In this document: one piece after another, positions 52,497 through 59,450 of the stretch
Layout: every line of letters begins with the position of its first letter
How positions within the stretch are numbered: position 1 is the first letter of the stretch
From: Scatosoma sp045660265
GTDB lineage: Bacteria; Bacillota; Clostridia; Christensenellales; Borkfalkiaceae
DNA: 64,000 nucleotides
Direction: 5' to 3'
Assembly: GCA_045660265.1 (NCBI GenBank)
Contig: JAZRDM010000069.1
Coordinates: forward strand, 1 to 64,000
The notes under the pieces: model-generated
What the model was told of the DNA's origin: nothing
Databases searched by the model: none
The model's input: only the letters and a program-made list of their open reading frames with translations
Made by a program: the position numbers and the translations under genes

Positions 52497-52880
52497 ATGT
52501 TTCAAGAATATTTAGAAATAGTCTACGGCTTTGTTAAGGCTTTTGCGGTGGGCGGGCTCATTTGCGTAATTGCGCAAATTATCATAAATTTTACAGACAT
52601 TACAGCGGGGAAAATTCTAGTTCTGTTTTTATTGATAGGTGTTGCGGCGCAAGGCTTGGGCTTGTATCAATATTTAGTGGACTTTGCAGGTGCGGGGGCA
52701 ACCGTTCCGATTTGCGGTTTTGGATATTTACTTGCCAACGGTGCAATTAAAGGCGCGGAGAAGGGCTTGTTTGGAGCGTTGACGGGCGCGTTTTCAGCCG
52801 CTAGCGCAGGCATTTCCGCCGCGATTATTTTTTCTTATCTAATGGCAATGATATTTAAGTCAAAAACAAAGAAAAACTAA
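52497..52880 (+). CDS. spoVAE: stage V sporulation protein AE (SpoVAEb)
   Basis: This 127-aa membrane protein of the SpoVA channel has AFAVGGLICVIAQIIINFT, LLIGVAAQGLGLYQYLVDF and the conserved AGAGATVPICGFGYLLANG segment shared with SpoVAC. SD AGGGGAGA precedes the ATG. A weak SigG-like promoter may exist (GAATG at 52420 and CAATATTA at 52444-52451). A TTACGG/CCGTAA hairpin (52460-52477) lies in the leader. Confidence 0.93.
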   Translation: MFQEYLEIVYGFVKAFAVGGLICVIAQIIINFTDITAGKILVLFLLIGVAAQGLGLYQYLVDFAGAGATVPICGFGYLLANGAIKGAEKGLFGALTGAFSAASAGISAAIIFSYLMAMIFKSKTKKN

Positions 52881-52905
52881 TTCAACGCACATCTGCCTTG
52901 TGTGT

Positions 52906-53589
52906 TTAAGGGGTTAAATTGAGTTTATCTCCAAAAATATCCGTTTGCAAATAGGTGTCGGGGATATTACCGACAATGACAAACTCGCCTACAAGAATTT
53001 CCGTTACAACGGCAAAATTTTCCGTGCGGGAGGGCATAACGATACTGATATCGGCAATTACGTTTAAGTAGATGGAATGTTTGGTCTGGTTAATGCCTAC
53101 GCTTTCAAATGCCGAGGAAAAATCGCACGAAACACTGCTAACAGGAATGATGCGAAATTTAATACTCGGTCCTAGCCCTGCAAACGCTTCGATACCCGTC
53201 AACGCGCCTAATGGTACGGGGATACCGTTTAGGCTTAAATTCTTTAAATTTGATTGAGAAATAGACGCCGTATCCCGCGCGATTTTGTTTATTTTTAAGG
53301 CGTTTGCCGACACTGCGACAATATTTCCCGCGCTGTCCTTTTCAACGTTGACAAGGTCTTCATAGCGCATCTCGTCGCTAAGCGTATAATACACGGCGTC
53401 GTTGACGGCAATGGTAGTGGAGGCGCGCATGGTTGCCTCGCTTACCGACACCAACACCCGTGTTACGTTGCGCTGGAAATAAAGAAACAGCGTAATCAAA
53501 ACGAACAGAATAATCAAAAAGACGAACAGCCATTTTCGCTTTCGTCTTTTTTTGGTTCCGTTTTTATAAAATCGTTCGTCGTACGTCAT
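52906..53589 (-). CDS. yunB: sporulation protein YunB
   Basis: This 227-aa protein has one N-terminal membrane segment (WLFVFLIILFVLITLFLYF) and the YunB core: ATMRASTTIAVNDAVYYTL, then NGIPVPLGALTGIEAFAGLG and the C-terminal VVTEILVGEFVIVGNIPDTY. YunB is a mother-cell sporulation protein in Bacillus, made under SigE. The ATG at 53589 gives a 4-base ATGA overlap with murG; an upstream ATG at 53598 is possible. Coupling to murG is unusual. Confidence 0.93.
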   Translation of the reverse strand: MTYDERFYKNGTKKRRKRKWLFVFLIILFVLITLFLYFQRNVTRVLVSVSEATMRASTTIAVNDAVYYTLSDEMRYEDLVNVEKDSAGNIVAVSANALKINKIARDTASISQSNLKNLSLNGIPVPLGALTGIEAFAGLGPSIKFRIIPVSSVSCDFSSAFESVGINQTKHSIYLNVIADISIVMPSRTENFAVVTEILVGEFVIVGNIPDTYLQTDIFGDKLNLTP

Positions 53590-54638
53590 GCGCCGCATAT
53601 CCGTTCGATTTCATACACTACGTTGTCGACCCCGTTTTCCGTTTGTAGTTTTTCTAATTTTTCTTTTAACGTCTCGTCGTGAAGGGTTTCTTCAATCGCC
53701 TTAGGTAAATCGCCTAAATTTTTCTGTCGCAAAATACGGCACAGCCCCTTGCTTTGAAAATAGCGTGCGTTTTGTAATTGATCTCCCCGCGTTGCCGCTT
53801 CTAAAGGGATAAACAAAGCCCGTTTTTTTAATGCTAATACCTCAAAAGCTGTTCCCGCGCCAGACCTAGCAATAACAAGGTCGGCAAGGGCATACGCGCT
53901 ACCCATGTCCGAGATGAATTCCATCTGTTTATACCCGTCCATATGGTTTCCAAAGCCGTTATTTTTTCCGCAGATATGCAAAATAAAATACTTTTCGCAC
54001 AGCTTTGGCGCGTTGGTACGGATGCAAAGGTTAATCGCTTCGCTGCCGCTTCCGCCGCCAAAAACAAGCAAAATTTTCTTATGCGTGTGTATGTTCAATT
54101 TTTCGCGTGCTTCTATTTTAGAAACGTTGAATAAATTTTTACGAACGGGCGCCCCTGTATATTTTCCATTCTTTATTTTTTCGGCGGTTTCGGGGAAGGA
54201 GGTAAGCACGTTTTCGCATTTTCTTGCCATCAGCTTATTCGCCAGCCCAATCGAAAGATCGCTTTCGTGGGTAAGGCAAGGAATACGCATTTTCTTTGCT
54301 GCGCTGACAACGGGTAGGGCAACGTAACCGCCCTTAGAAAACACAAGGTCGGGTTTGACGATTTTTAGCCCTTTCGTCGCTTGCTTTTCCGCTTTGGAGA
54401 AATCAAAGGGGATTTTTAAATTGCGTACCGCCTTAGAAAAATCTGTTCCGCGGTACAATTTAGGGCAATCTATTTGATAGTAGGGTATTTTTAAAGGCGC
54501 AATCAATTCCTTTTCTATCCCGCCCGAGCCAAAATACGCGAGGTCGTACCTTCCTTTTTTCAGCAACTCTTGTATAATGGCAACGTTTGGCAAAACGTGC
54601 CCGGCGCTTCCGCCTCCGGTAAAGACGATTTTTTTCAT
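53586..54638 (-). CDS. murG: undecaprenyldiphospho-muramoylpentapeptide GlcNAc transferase
   Basis: This 350-aa GT-B glycosyltransferase converts lipid I to lipid II in peptidoglycan synthesis. It has FTGGGSAGHVLPNVAIIQEL (first G loop), VFSKGGYVALPVV, ALPVV-adjacent HESDLSIGLANKL, FGGGSGSEAIN and VIARSGAGTAFEVLAL. The murG gene here is outside any division/cell-wall cluster and is paired with yunB. It might be a second, sporulation-linked copy or simply the relocated housekeeping gene. Confidence 0.94.
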   Translation of the reverse strand: MKKIVFTGGGSAGHVLPNVAIIQELLKKGRYDLAYFGSGGIEKELIAPLKIPYYQIDCPKLYRGTDFSKAVRNLKIPFDFSKAEKQATKGLKIVKPDLVFSKGGYVALPVVSAAKKMRIPCLTHESDLSIGLANKLMARKCENVLTSFPETAEKIKNGKYTGAPVRKNLFNVSKIEAREKLNIHTHKKILLVFGGGSGSEAINLCIRTNAPKLCEKYFILHICGKNNGFGNHMDGYKQMEFISDMGSAYALADLVIARSGAGTAFEVLALKKRALFIPLEAATRGDQLQNARYFQSKGLCRILRQKNLGDLPKAIEETLHDETLKEKLEKLQTENGVDNVVYEIERICGA

Positions 54639-54727
54639 ACTTCCCCCAAGTAAATCTTTTTAGCGAATGTGTTTTCCGCTCATTCTATTATAGCCGCGAA
54701 TGCAATCGAATATGCAACAAAGCGTAA

Positions 54728-54763
54728 AAAAACCGCCGAACGATTAGCGCATATACGGCGGTG
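54728..54763 (-). terminator. Terminator of the small HTH regulator gene
   Basis: On the minus strand ACCGCCG (54762-54756) pairs with CGGCGGT (54738-54732), followed by a run of T's. Confidence 0.8.
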
Positions 54764-54786
54764 TGTGTTTATAAATAGGATAAAAA

Positions 54787-55143
54787 TTATTTTTTTAGTA
54801 AGCTTTCTTCCTTTTTTTCTAGCTTTTTTTGTGAGGAAATTTTTTCTTTTGCAAGTAAAAAACGTTCTTCCGGCTTTTGCGCATAGGCGATTTCTAACGC
54901 CTCTATAACGGTGCTGTATTCGCTTTCTGTCATAAACCCCATAGGGAGCTTATAACTGTCGGAAATATAAATTCCGCCGTTTCTGCCCCGTTTAACGTAG
55001 ACGGGCACGCTAGTGGATAAGGTGTCCACGTAGCGATACACCGTGCGGATAGAAATTTCGTGCTTTTCCGCTAAATATCCTGCGGTTACCTTGCGTTTCA
55101 ACAACAATTCAAATAATATATCCGAAAGAATGTAAAACTTCAT
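54787..55143 (-). CDS. small HTH_11-type transcriptional regulator
   Basis: This 118-aa protein has an N-terminal winged HTH like those of YafY/DeoR-type regulators (LFELLLKRKVTAGYLAEKHE, ISIRTVYRYVDTLS), with the wing RGRNGGIYI. It lacks the WYL or effector domain usually attached. The C-terminal half is a charged helix (EERFLLAKEKISSQKKLEKK). The ATG at 55143 is preferred over the frame start at 55197, which lies within the promoter. The promoter overlaps a palindrome, so autoregulation is likely. Confidence 0.82.
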   Translation of the reverse strand: MKFYILSDILFELLLKRKVTAGYLAEKHEISIRTVYRYVDTLSTSVPVYVKRGRNGGIYISDSYKLPMGFMTESEYSTVIEALEIAYAQKPEERFLLAKEKISSQKKLEKKEESLLKK

Positions 55144-55168
55144 AATGCCTATAAAACTCCTTGAATAT

Positions 55169-55197
55169 AGTATAACACGGGTATTATCATTTGTCAA
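55169..55197 (-). promoter_or_regulatory. Promoter with palindromic spacer
   Basis: On the minus strand TTGACA (55192-55197) and TATACT (55169-55174) are 17 bases apart. The spacer and -10 carry the imperfect palindrome ATAATACCCGTGTTAT, a plausible operator for the encoded HTH protein. Confidence 0.75.
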
Positions 55198-55243
55198 GTT
55201 TTACAAAAAAGTTCTATTTCGCTCGCGCGCGCAAATAAAACGC

Positions 55244-55272
55244 TTGACAAATAACGTAAAAAAGGGTAAAAT
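55244..55272 (+). promoter_or_regulatory. Promoter of tyrS
   Basis: TTGACA (55244-55249) and TAAAAT (55267-55272) are 17 bases apart. The leader to the ATG is only about 35 bases, so there is no room for a T-box riboswitch. Confidence 0.85.
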
Positions 55273-55313
55273 ATTTGATGAATAATGTTACAGAATAAAG
55301 GAGAAACACAACA

Positions 55314-56510
55314 ATGGCAGTAAACGTAATGGATACGCTTAGAGAGCGCGGATTCGTCAAACAAACGGTTTTTGAGGACGAACTTTACGAAAAGCTCGGC
55401 AAGGAAAGCGTACCTTTTTATATCGGCTTCGACCCCACGGCAGATTCCTTGCATGTAGGGCACTTTATGCAACTTATCGCAATGTCGCACATGCAAAAAG
55501 CGGGCCATAAGCCCATTATTTTAATCGGTGGCGGCACGGCAATGGTAGGCGACCCTTCGGGTAGAACGGATATGCGTAGTATGATGACGAAAGAAACTAT
55601 TCGTCATAATGTCGAATGCTTCAAAAAGCAAATGTCCCGCTTTGTCGATTTCGAAGGCGAAAACGCCGCAATTATCGTAGACAACGGCGACTGGTTGTTA
55701 AATTTAAACTACGTAGAATTCCTTCGCGATATCGGTGCGCATTTCTCGGTAAACAGAATGTTGTCGGCTGAATGCTTTAAACAACGTTTAGAACGCGGCT
55801 TGTCTTTCTTAGAATTTAACTACATGTTGATGCAAGCATACGATTTCTTGGTATTGCATCAAAAATACAACTGCTCGTTAGAGCTTGGCGGCGACGACCA
55901 ATGGAGTAACATTCTTGCCGGCGCAAACTTAATCCGCGTAAAAGAACAAAAACCCGCTTACGCAATGACGTTCACTCTTCTTACAACGAGCGACGGCAAA
56001 AAGATGGGCAAAACAGCAAAGGGCGCGGTATGGCTTGACGAAAACAAAACGACGCCTTACGAATTTTATCAATACTGGCGCAACACAGCAGACGACGACG
56101 TGGAAAAGTGCTTAAACTTGCTCACGTTCTTGCCTGTTGCCGAAATTAAAGAACTTTGTGCGTATAGAGACGAACGTATCAACAAGGCGAAAGAAGTGCT
56201 TGCCTATGAATTGACGAAAGAAGTACACGGCGAAGAAAAAGCCAACTTGGCACAAAGCCAAGCACGCGCGGCTTTCGGCGGCGGCAACGCAGAGCTTTTA
56301 ACTAAAGAAGTTGAAAACATAGCGACGGTGGTAGACGCTATGGTTGCAACGGGAATTGCAAAATCTAAGGGTGAAGCAAGACGTCTTATCGAACAAGGCG
56401 GCGTATCCGTGGACGACAGCAAGGTAACCGATTGCAATATGCCCATTCCTGCAAGCGAATTCGTATTGCATAAGGGTAAAAAAGTACACTTAAAGGTAGT
56501 AGTAAAATAA
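55314..56510 (+). CDS. tyrS: tyrosyl-tRNA synthetase
   Basis: This 398-aa class I aminoacyl-tRNA synthetase has the HIGH-like motif FDPTADSLHVGHF, the tyrosine pocket LELGGDDQWSNI and the KMSKS-like loop GKKMGKTAKG. A C-terminal S4 domain (GEARRLIEQGGVSVDD) is present. Length and motifs match the standard bacterial enzyme. SD AAGGAG is 11-12 bases before the ATG. Confidence 0.97.
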   Translation: MAVNVMDTLRERGFVKQTVFEDELYEKLGKESVPFYIGFDPTADSLHVGHFMQLIAMSHMQKAGHKPIILIGGGTAMVGDPSGRTDMRSMMTKETIRHNVECFKKQMSRFVDFEGENAAIIVDNGDWLLNLNYVEFLRDIGAHFSVNRMLSAECFKQRLERGLSFLEFNYMLMQAYDFLVLHQKYNCSLELGGDDQWSNILAGANLIRVKEQKPAYAMTFTLLTTSDGKKMGKTAKGAVWLDENKTTPYEFYQYWRNTADDDVEKCLNLLTFLPVAEIKELCAYRDERINKAKEVLAYELTKEVHGEEKANLAQSQARAAFGGGNAELLTKEVENIATVVDAMVATGIAKSKGEARRLIEQGGVSVDDSKVTDCNMPIPASEFVLHKGKKVHLKVVVK

Positions 56511-56514
56511 TTGT

Positions 56515-56541
56515 AAACGGGCGCAAAACGCCCGTTTTCTC
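56515..56541 (+). terminator. Rho-independent terminator after tyrS
   Basis: AAACGGGCG (56515-56523) pairs with CGCCCGTTT (56529-56537), followed by T's. It ends only 3-7 bases before the next start codon. Confidence 0.88.
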
Positions 56542-56543
56542 GT

Positions 56544-57191
56544 ATGGATATGGAAAAGAGTATTTTAACAGTTTTCGGTGCACACGAAAGCGAAAAAATT
56601 ATAGAAAAATCCAAATTTCTCACCTATTCAACGCATGTGGAAAGCGAGGAAGAGGCAAGGGCATTTGTGGCGAAAATCCGTTCAATGCACTCGCTTGCCA
56701 CGCACGTTTGTTATGCGTTTATTGCGGATAAGCTTGGAAATTTGCAACGCTTTTCAGATGACGGCGAACCGCAAGGCACGGCAGGCGTACCCATTTTAGA
56801 CGTTTTAAAAAATAAAAAACTTTTCGAAACAGCGGTGGCGGTGGTGCGGTATTTCGGCGGCATCAAGTTGGGCGCGGGCGGACTTGTGCGTGCGTATTCT
56901 TCTTCGGCGGCGGAAAATTTAGCCGGTGCGGATATTCGTTCGCTGGAAATGTGCTCGCAGATAAAAATCACTGTCGATTATACGGGTATCGACAGCGTGC
57001 AAAAATATCTTGCAAGCCATCCATGCTCCTTGCTTTCTAGCGAATACGGCGAAAAGGTAACCTTTTTGGCGGCGGTAAAAAAGGCTCAAATCGACAGCTT
57101 TGAAAAGGAGTTAATCGATTATATGCAAGGCAGGGTGGAGCTGACGCGCGGTAACGAATACTACGCTTTGTTTGAAATCACCTCTGCATAG
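56544..57191 (+). CDS. IMPACT/YigZ family protein
   Basis: This 215-aa protein has the family signature RFSDDGEPQGTAGVPILDVL in its N-terminal IMPACT domain. It then has VRYFGGIKLGAGGLVRAYSS and a C-terminal ferredoxin-like domain (DUF1949-type). Bacterial members are of unclear function; eukaryotic IMPACT modulates Gcn2. The start lies directly behind the tyrS terminator, without an SD. It may be translated from a leaderless or read-through mRNA. Confidence 0.9.
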   Translation: MDMEKSILTVFGAHESEKIIEKSKFLTYSTHVESEEEARAFVAKIRSMHSLATHVCYAFIADKLGNLQRFSDDGEPQGTAGVPILDVLKNKKLFETAVAVVRYFGGIKLGAGGLVRAYSSSAAENLAGADIRSLEMCSQIKITVDYTGIDSVQKYLASHPCSLLSSEYGEKVTFLAAVKKAQIDSFEKELIDYMQGRVELTRGNEYYALFEITSA

Positions 57192-57221
57192 TCATAATCC
57201 CGCCCTTTTTCGCGTAAACTA

Positions 57222-57250
57222 TTGACAGACAAGAAATTGTATGTTACAAT
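57222..57250 (+). promoter_or_regulatory. Promoter upstream of the Abi-associated RNA
   Basis: TTGACA (57222-57227) and TACAAT (57245-57250) are exactly 17 bases apart. Predicted transcription starts at about 57257, 80 bases before the Abi start codon. Confidence 0.85.
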
Positions 57251-57256
57251 GCGAAA

Positions 57257-57325
57257 GAAGGATTTCCGAGAGACGTTTTTCGGGAACGGCGGGGGAGTTC
57301 ATTTATGGGCTCCCCATTTTTATAA
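57257..57325 (+). ncRNA. candidate small structured RNA upstream of the Abi gene (abiF-like)
   Basis: The predicted transcript forms two hairpins. In the first, TTCCGA (264-269 of 57 kb) pairs with TCGGGAA (280-286) with one bulge. In the second, GGGGAG (57292-57297) pairs with CTCCCC (57310-57315), followed by ATTTTT, which looks like a terminator. CCCC (57312-57315) can alternatively pair with GGGG (57328-57331) next to the Abi start. RNAs named abiF have been described upstream of Abi_2-family genes; the match here is by position and layout, not by model search. Confidence 0.55.
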
Positions 57326-57336
57326 GCGGGGCTAGC

Positions 57337-58329
57337 ATGAAAAAAGAAAATAATCCGTCAGTAAAAATAAAATCTAATAAAAAGCATTATATCCCGATTG
57401 ACGAACAAATCGCAAAACTCAAACGGGACGGCTTGCAAATTCCTGATGAGAAACGCGCGCGGCTGCGGCTGAAATGGGAGGGGTATTTTAATTTCGCCGT
57501 CGGCTACAACCGTTTGTTTAAAGATGATAAAAAACGTTATTTTAACGGAGTTACTTTCGAGCATATCGAAGCGCTTTACGATTTTGATAAGCATTTGCGC
57601 GCTATCGCCTACGAATACGCACAAAGCGTGGAGTGTACGATAAAAGCGCTCGTTTCCGATTTGTTCAGCCGTCGCTATGGCGTGGATGAAAAAACGTATT
57701 TATCTGCGGAAAACTTCTCCGCGGCGCCTGCAGATGCGCCCAACGTAAATTGGGTTATTTCCACTTGTAAACGCACGTTAGAAGAGGCTGTACGCAAAGA
57801 TACAAACAGCTACCGCGACTATATTGCTTATACACATTCGACGTATAAACACGTACCCTTTTGGGCGTTGATTCGCGCTTTAAGCTTTGGAAACGTCTCT
57901 AAATTTTTAAAGGTAATGAAGCGTGAGGATAGGGCGGAAATTGCAAGAGAGTACGGTTTATCAGGAAACACGCTTTGCAATATGTTAGAGATAGCAGTGT
58001 GCTTCCGCAATATTGCCGCGCATGGCGAGCGGATGTATTGCGCATCCCTTTCGGCTACGCGTTTAACGGATAAATTAAGCGTGTTTTATAAGTTGCAGAT
58101 TCCAAGGTCGTCAGACGGCTCTTATCGTTACGGCAGACGGGATTTTATGTCCTTTTTAATTACACTCAAATACCTGTTGCCCACAGCCGAATTTTCTCGC
58201 TGTATGCAACGCGTTGTGGAGGAAGTGGAAACGCTAGAACGCTCCATACCGTCCTTTGCTATGCAAAGAGTATATGCTCAAAGCGGGCTGTTAGGCTCGT
58301 GGAAAAAGCTGGATAAAATAAGAAAATAA
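57337..58329 (+). CDS. Abi_2 (AbiD/AbiF) family HEPN protein
   Basis: This 330-aa protein shows the Abi_2 layout: YIPIDEQIAKLKRDGLQI then LKWEGYFNFAVGYNRLF, FEHIEALYDFDKHLRAI, KHVPFWALIRALSFGNVSKF and the HEPN RNase motif CFRNIAAHGERMY (Arg224-x4-His229). Family members are abortive-infection or toxin-like RNases. The ATG at 57337 lacks a clean SD (GCGGGGCTAGC precedes it). The frame upstream to 57241 runs through the predicted RNA and was rejected. No antitoxin protein is adjacent, which fits control by the upstream RNA. Confidence 0.88.
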   Translation: MKKENNPSVKIKSNKKHYIPIDEQIAKLKRDGLQIPDEKRARLRLKWEGYFNFAVGYNRLFKDDKKRYFNGVTFEHIEALYDFDKHLRAIAYEYAQSVECTIKALVSDLFSRRYGVDEKTYLSAENFSAAPADAPNVNWVISTCKRTLEEAVRKDTNSYRDYIAYTHSTYKHVPFWALIRALSFGNVSKFLKVMKREDRAEIAREYGLSGNTLCNMLEIAVCFRNIAAHGERMYCASLSATRLTDKLSVFYKLQIPRSSDGSYRYGRRDFMSFLITLKYLLPTAEFSRCMQRVVEEVETLERSIPSFAMQRVYAQSGLLGSWKKLDKIRK

Positions 58330-58346
58330 AGACAAGGAGTCTTGTT

Positions 58347-59255
58347 ATGAAATATTGTAAATTAGGCAAAATAGAAGCTTCGCGCGTCATTATGGGTTGT
58401 ATGCGTATTGCAGACAAGCCCTTGGTGGAAATCGAACGAGTAATTGCCTCCGCGCTCAGTAAAGGGGTTAATACGTTTGACCATGCGGATATTTACGGAA
58501 AAGGGGATTGCGAAACGGTATTCGGCGTGGCAATTAAAGACCTTGGCTTGTCGCGTGATGACCTGGTAATACAATCCAAATGCGGTATCCGCAAAGGCTG
58601 TTACGATTTTTCTAAAGAACATATTATCGAAAGCGTAGAAAGCAGTTTGCGTCGTTTAAATATGGAATATCTCGACGTATTGTTACTGCATCGTCCGGAC
58701 GCATTGATGGAAACGGAAGAGGTTTGTTCTGCGTTTGATAAATTGCAAGAGGAAGGTAAAGTCCGCGCGTTTGGGGTCAGTAACTTTTCGCCTTTGCAAA
58801 TTGAATTGCTCACGTGTGCAGGTGTCAACGTGGTGGCAAATCAAGTGCAATTCTCGCTTGGGAATACCATCTTGGTAGACGAAGGACTTAACGTGAATAT
58901 GCATAAAACAGAGAGCGTACAGCGCGGCGGCGACTTGCTTAATTATAGCCGTTTGCATAATATCACTTTGCAAGCGTGGTCTCCTTTGGTAAAGGGATTT
59001 TTTGAAGATAGCATTTTAAATGCAGAAGCATATCCTGTGTTAAATGAAAAGCTTAGTCAGCTTGCCGAAAAATACAATTGTACGCCTTCAGCGGTTGCGC
59101 TTGCGTGGATTCTCCGCCACCCTGCGAAAATGCAGGTGATTACGGGTACGACGGATGCGGAACGTATGGGTCAAATTTGTACTTGCGCAGATATCGAACT
59201 TACCCGCCAAGAGTGGTACGAGCTGTATCTTTCAACGGGTAAAACGTTGCCGTAA
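58347..59255 (+). CDS. aldo/keto reductase
   Basis: This 302-aa NADPH-dependent (alpha/beta)8 oxidoreductase has the catalytic tetrad recognisable as FDHADIYG (Asp, Tyr), IQSKCGI (Lys) and LLLHRPD (His). It also has the cofactor segment GVSNFSPLQ and the C-terminal ALAWILRHPAKMQVI. It resembles the YdhF/oxidoreductase subgroup. SD AAGGAG is 8-9 bases upstream. It follows the Abi gene by 17 bases, probably by chance. The gap 59256-59380 contains no recognised feature. Confidence 0.93.
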   Translation: MKYCKLGKIEASRVIMGCMRIADKPLVEIERVIASALSKGVNTFDHADIYGKGDCETVFGVAIKDLGLSRDDLVIQSKCGIRKGCYDFSKEHIIESVESSLRRLNMEYLDVLLLHRPDALMETEEVCSAFDKLQEEGKVRAFGVSNFSPLQIELLTCAGVNVVANQVQFSLGNTILVDEGLNVNMHKTESVQRGGDLLNYSRLHNITLQAWSPLVKGFFEDSILNAEAYPVLNEKLSQLAEKYNCTPSAVALAWILRHPAKMQVITGTTDAERMGQICTCADIELTRQEWYELYLSTGKTLP

Positions 59256-59380
59256 AACTATAATTAAGTCGTCTGCGCATAATGCCCGTATTAGTGTTAT
59301 GTAAGTAAAAAAGGGGCAAAAAGGCGGTTTTGTTGTGCAAAATATACAATAGAAGCAAGGAAGTTTGGTTAAAATGCCCA

Positions 59381-59409
59381 TTGTAAAAAAATGAAAAATG
59401 TGGTACAAT
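59381..59409 (+). promoter_or_regulatory. Promoter of the ABC ATPase gene
   Basis: TTGTAA (59381-59386) and TACAAT (59404-59409) are 17 bases apart. Confidence 0.75.
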
Positions 59410-59450
59410 ATTTACAATGAAAAATTATGTGGTCCATGGAGGAAAAAGAT

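Noticed and set aside
55273..55313. T-box riboswitch expected upstream of tyrS
   Set aside because: The leader is only about 35 bases, too short for a T-box.
57241..57336. N-terminal extension of the Abi gene from an ATG at 57241
   Set aside because: It would start before the predicted transcription start, run through the hairpins, and add 32 residues absent from the usual family N-terminus.
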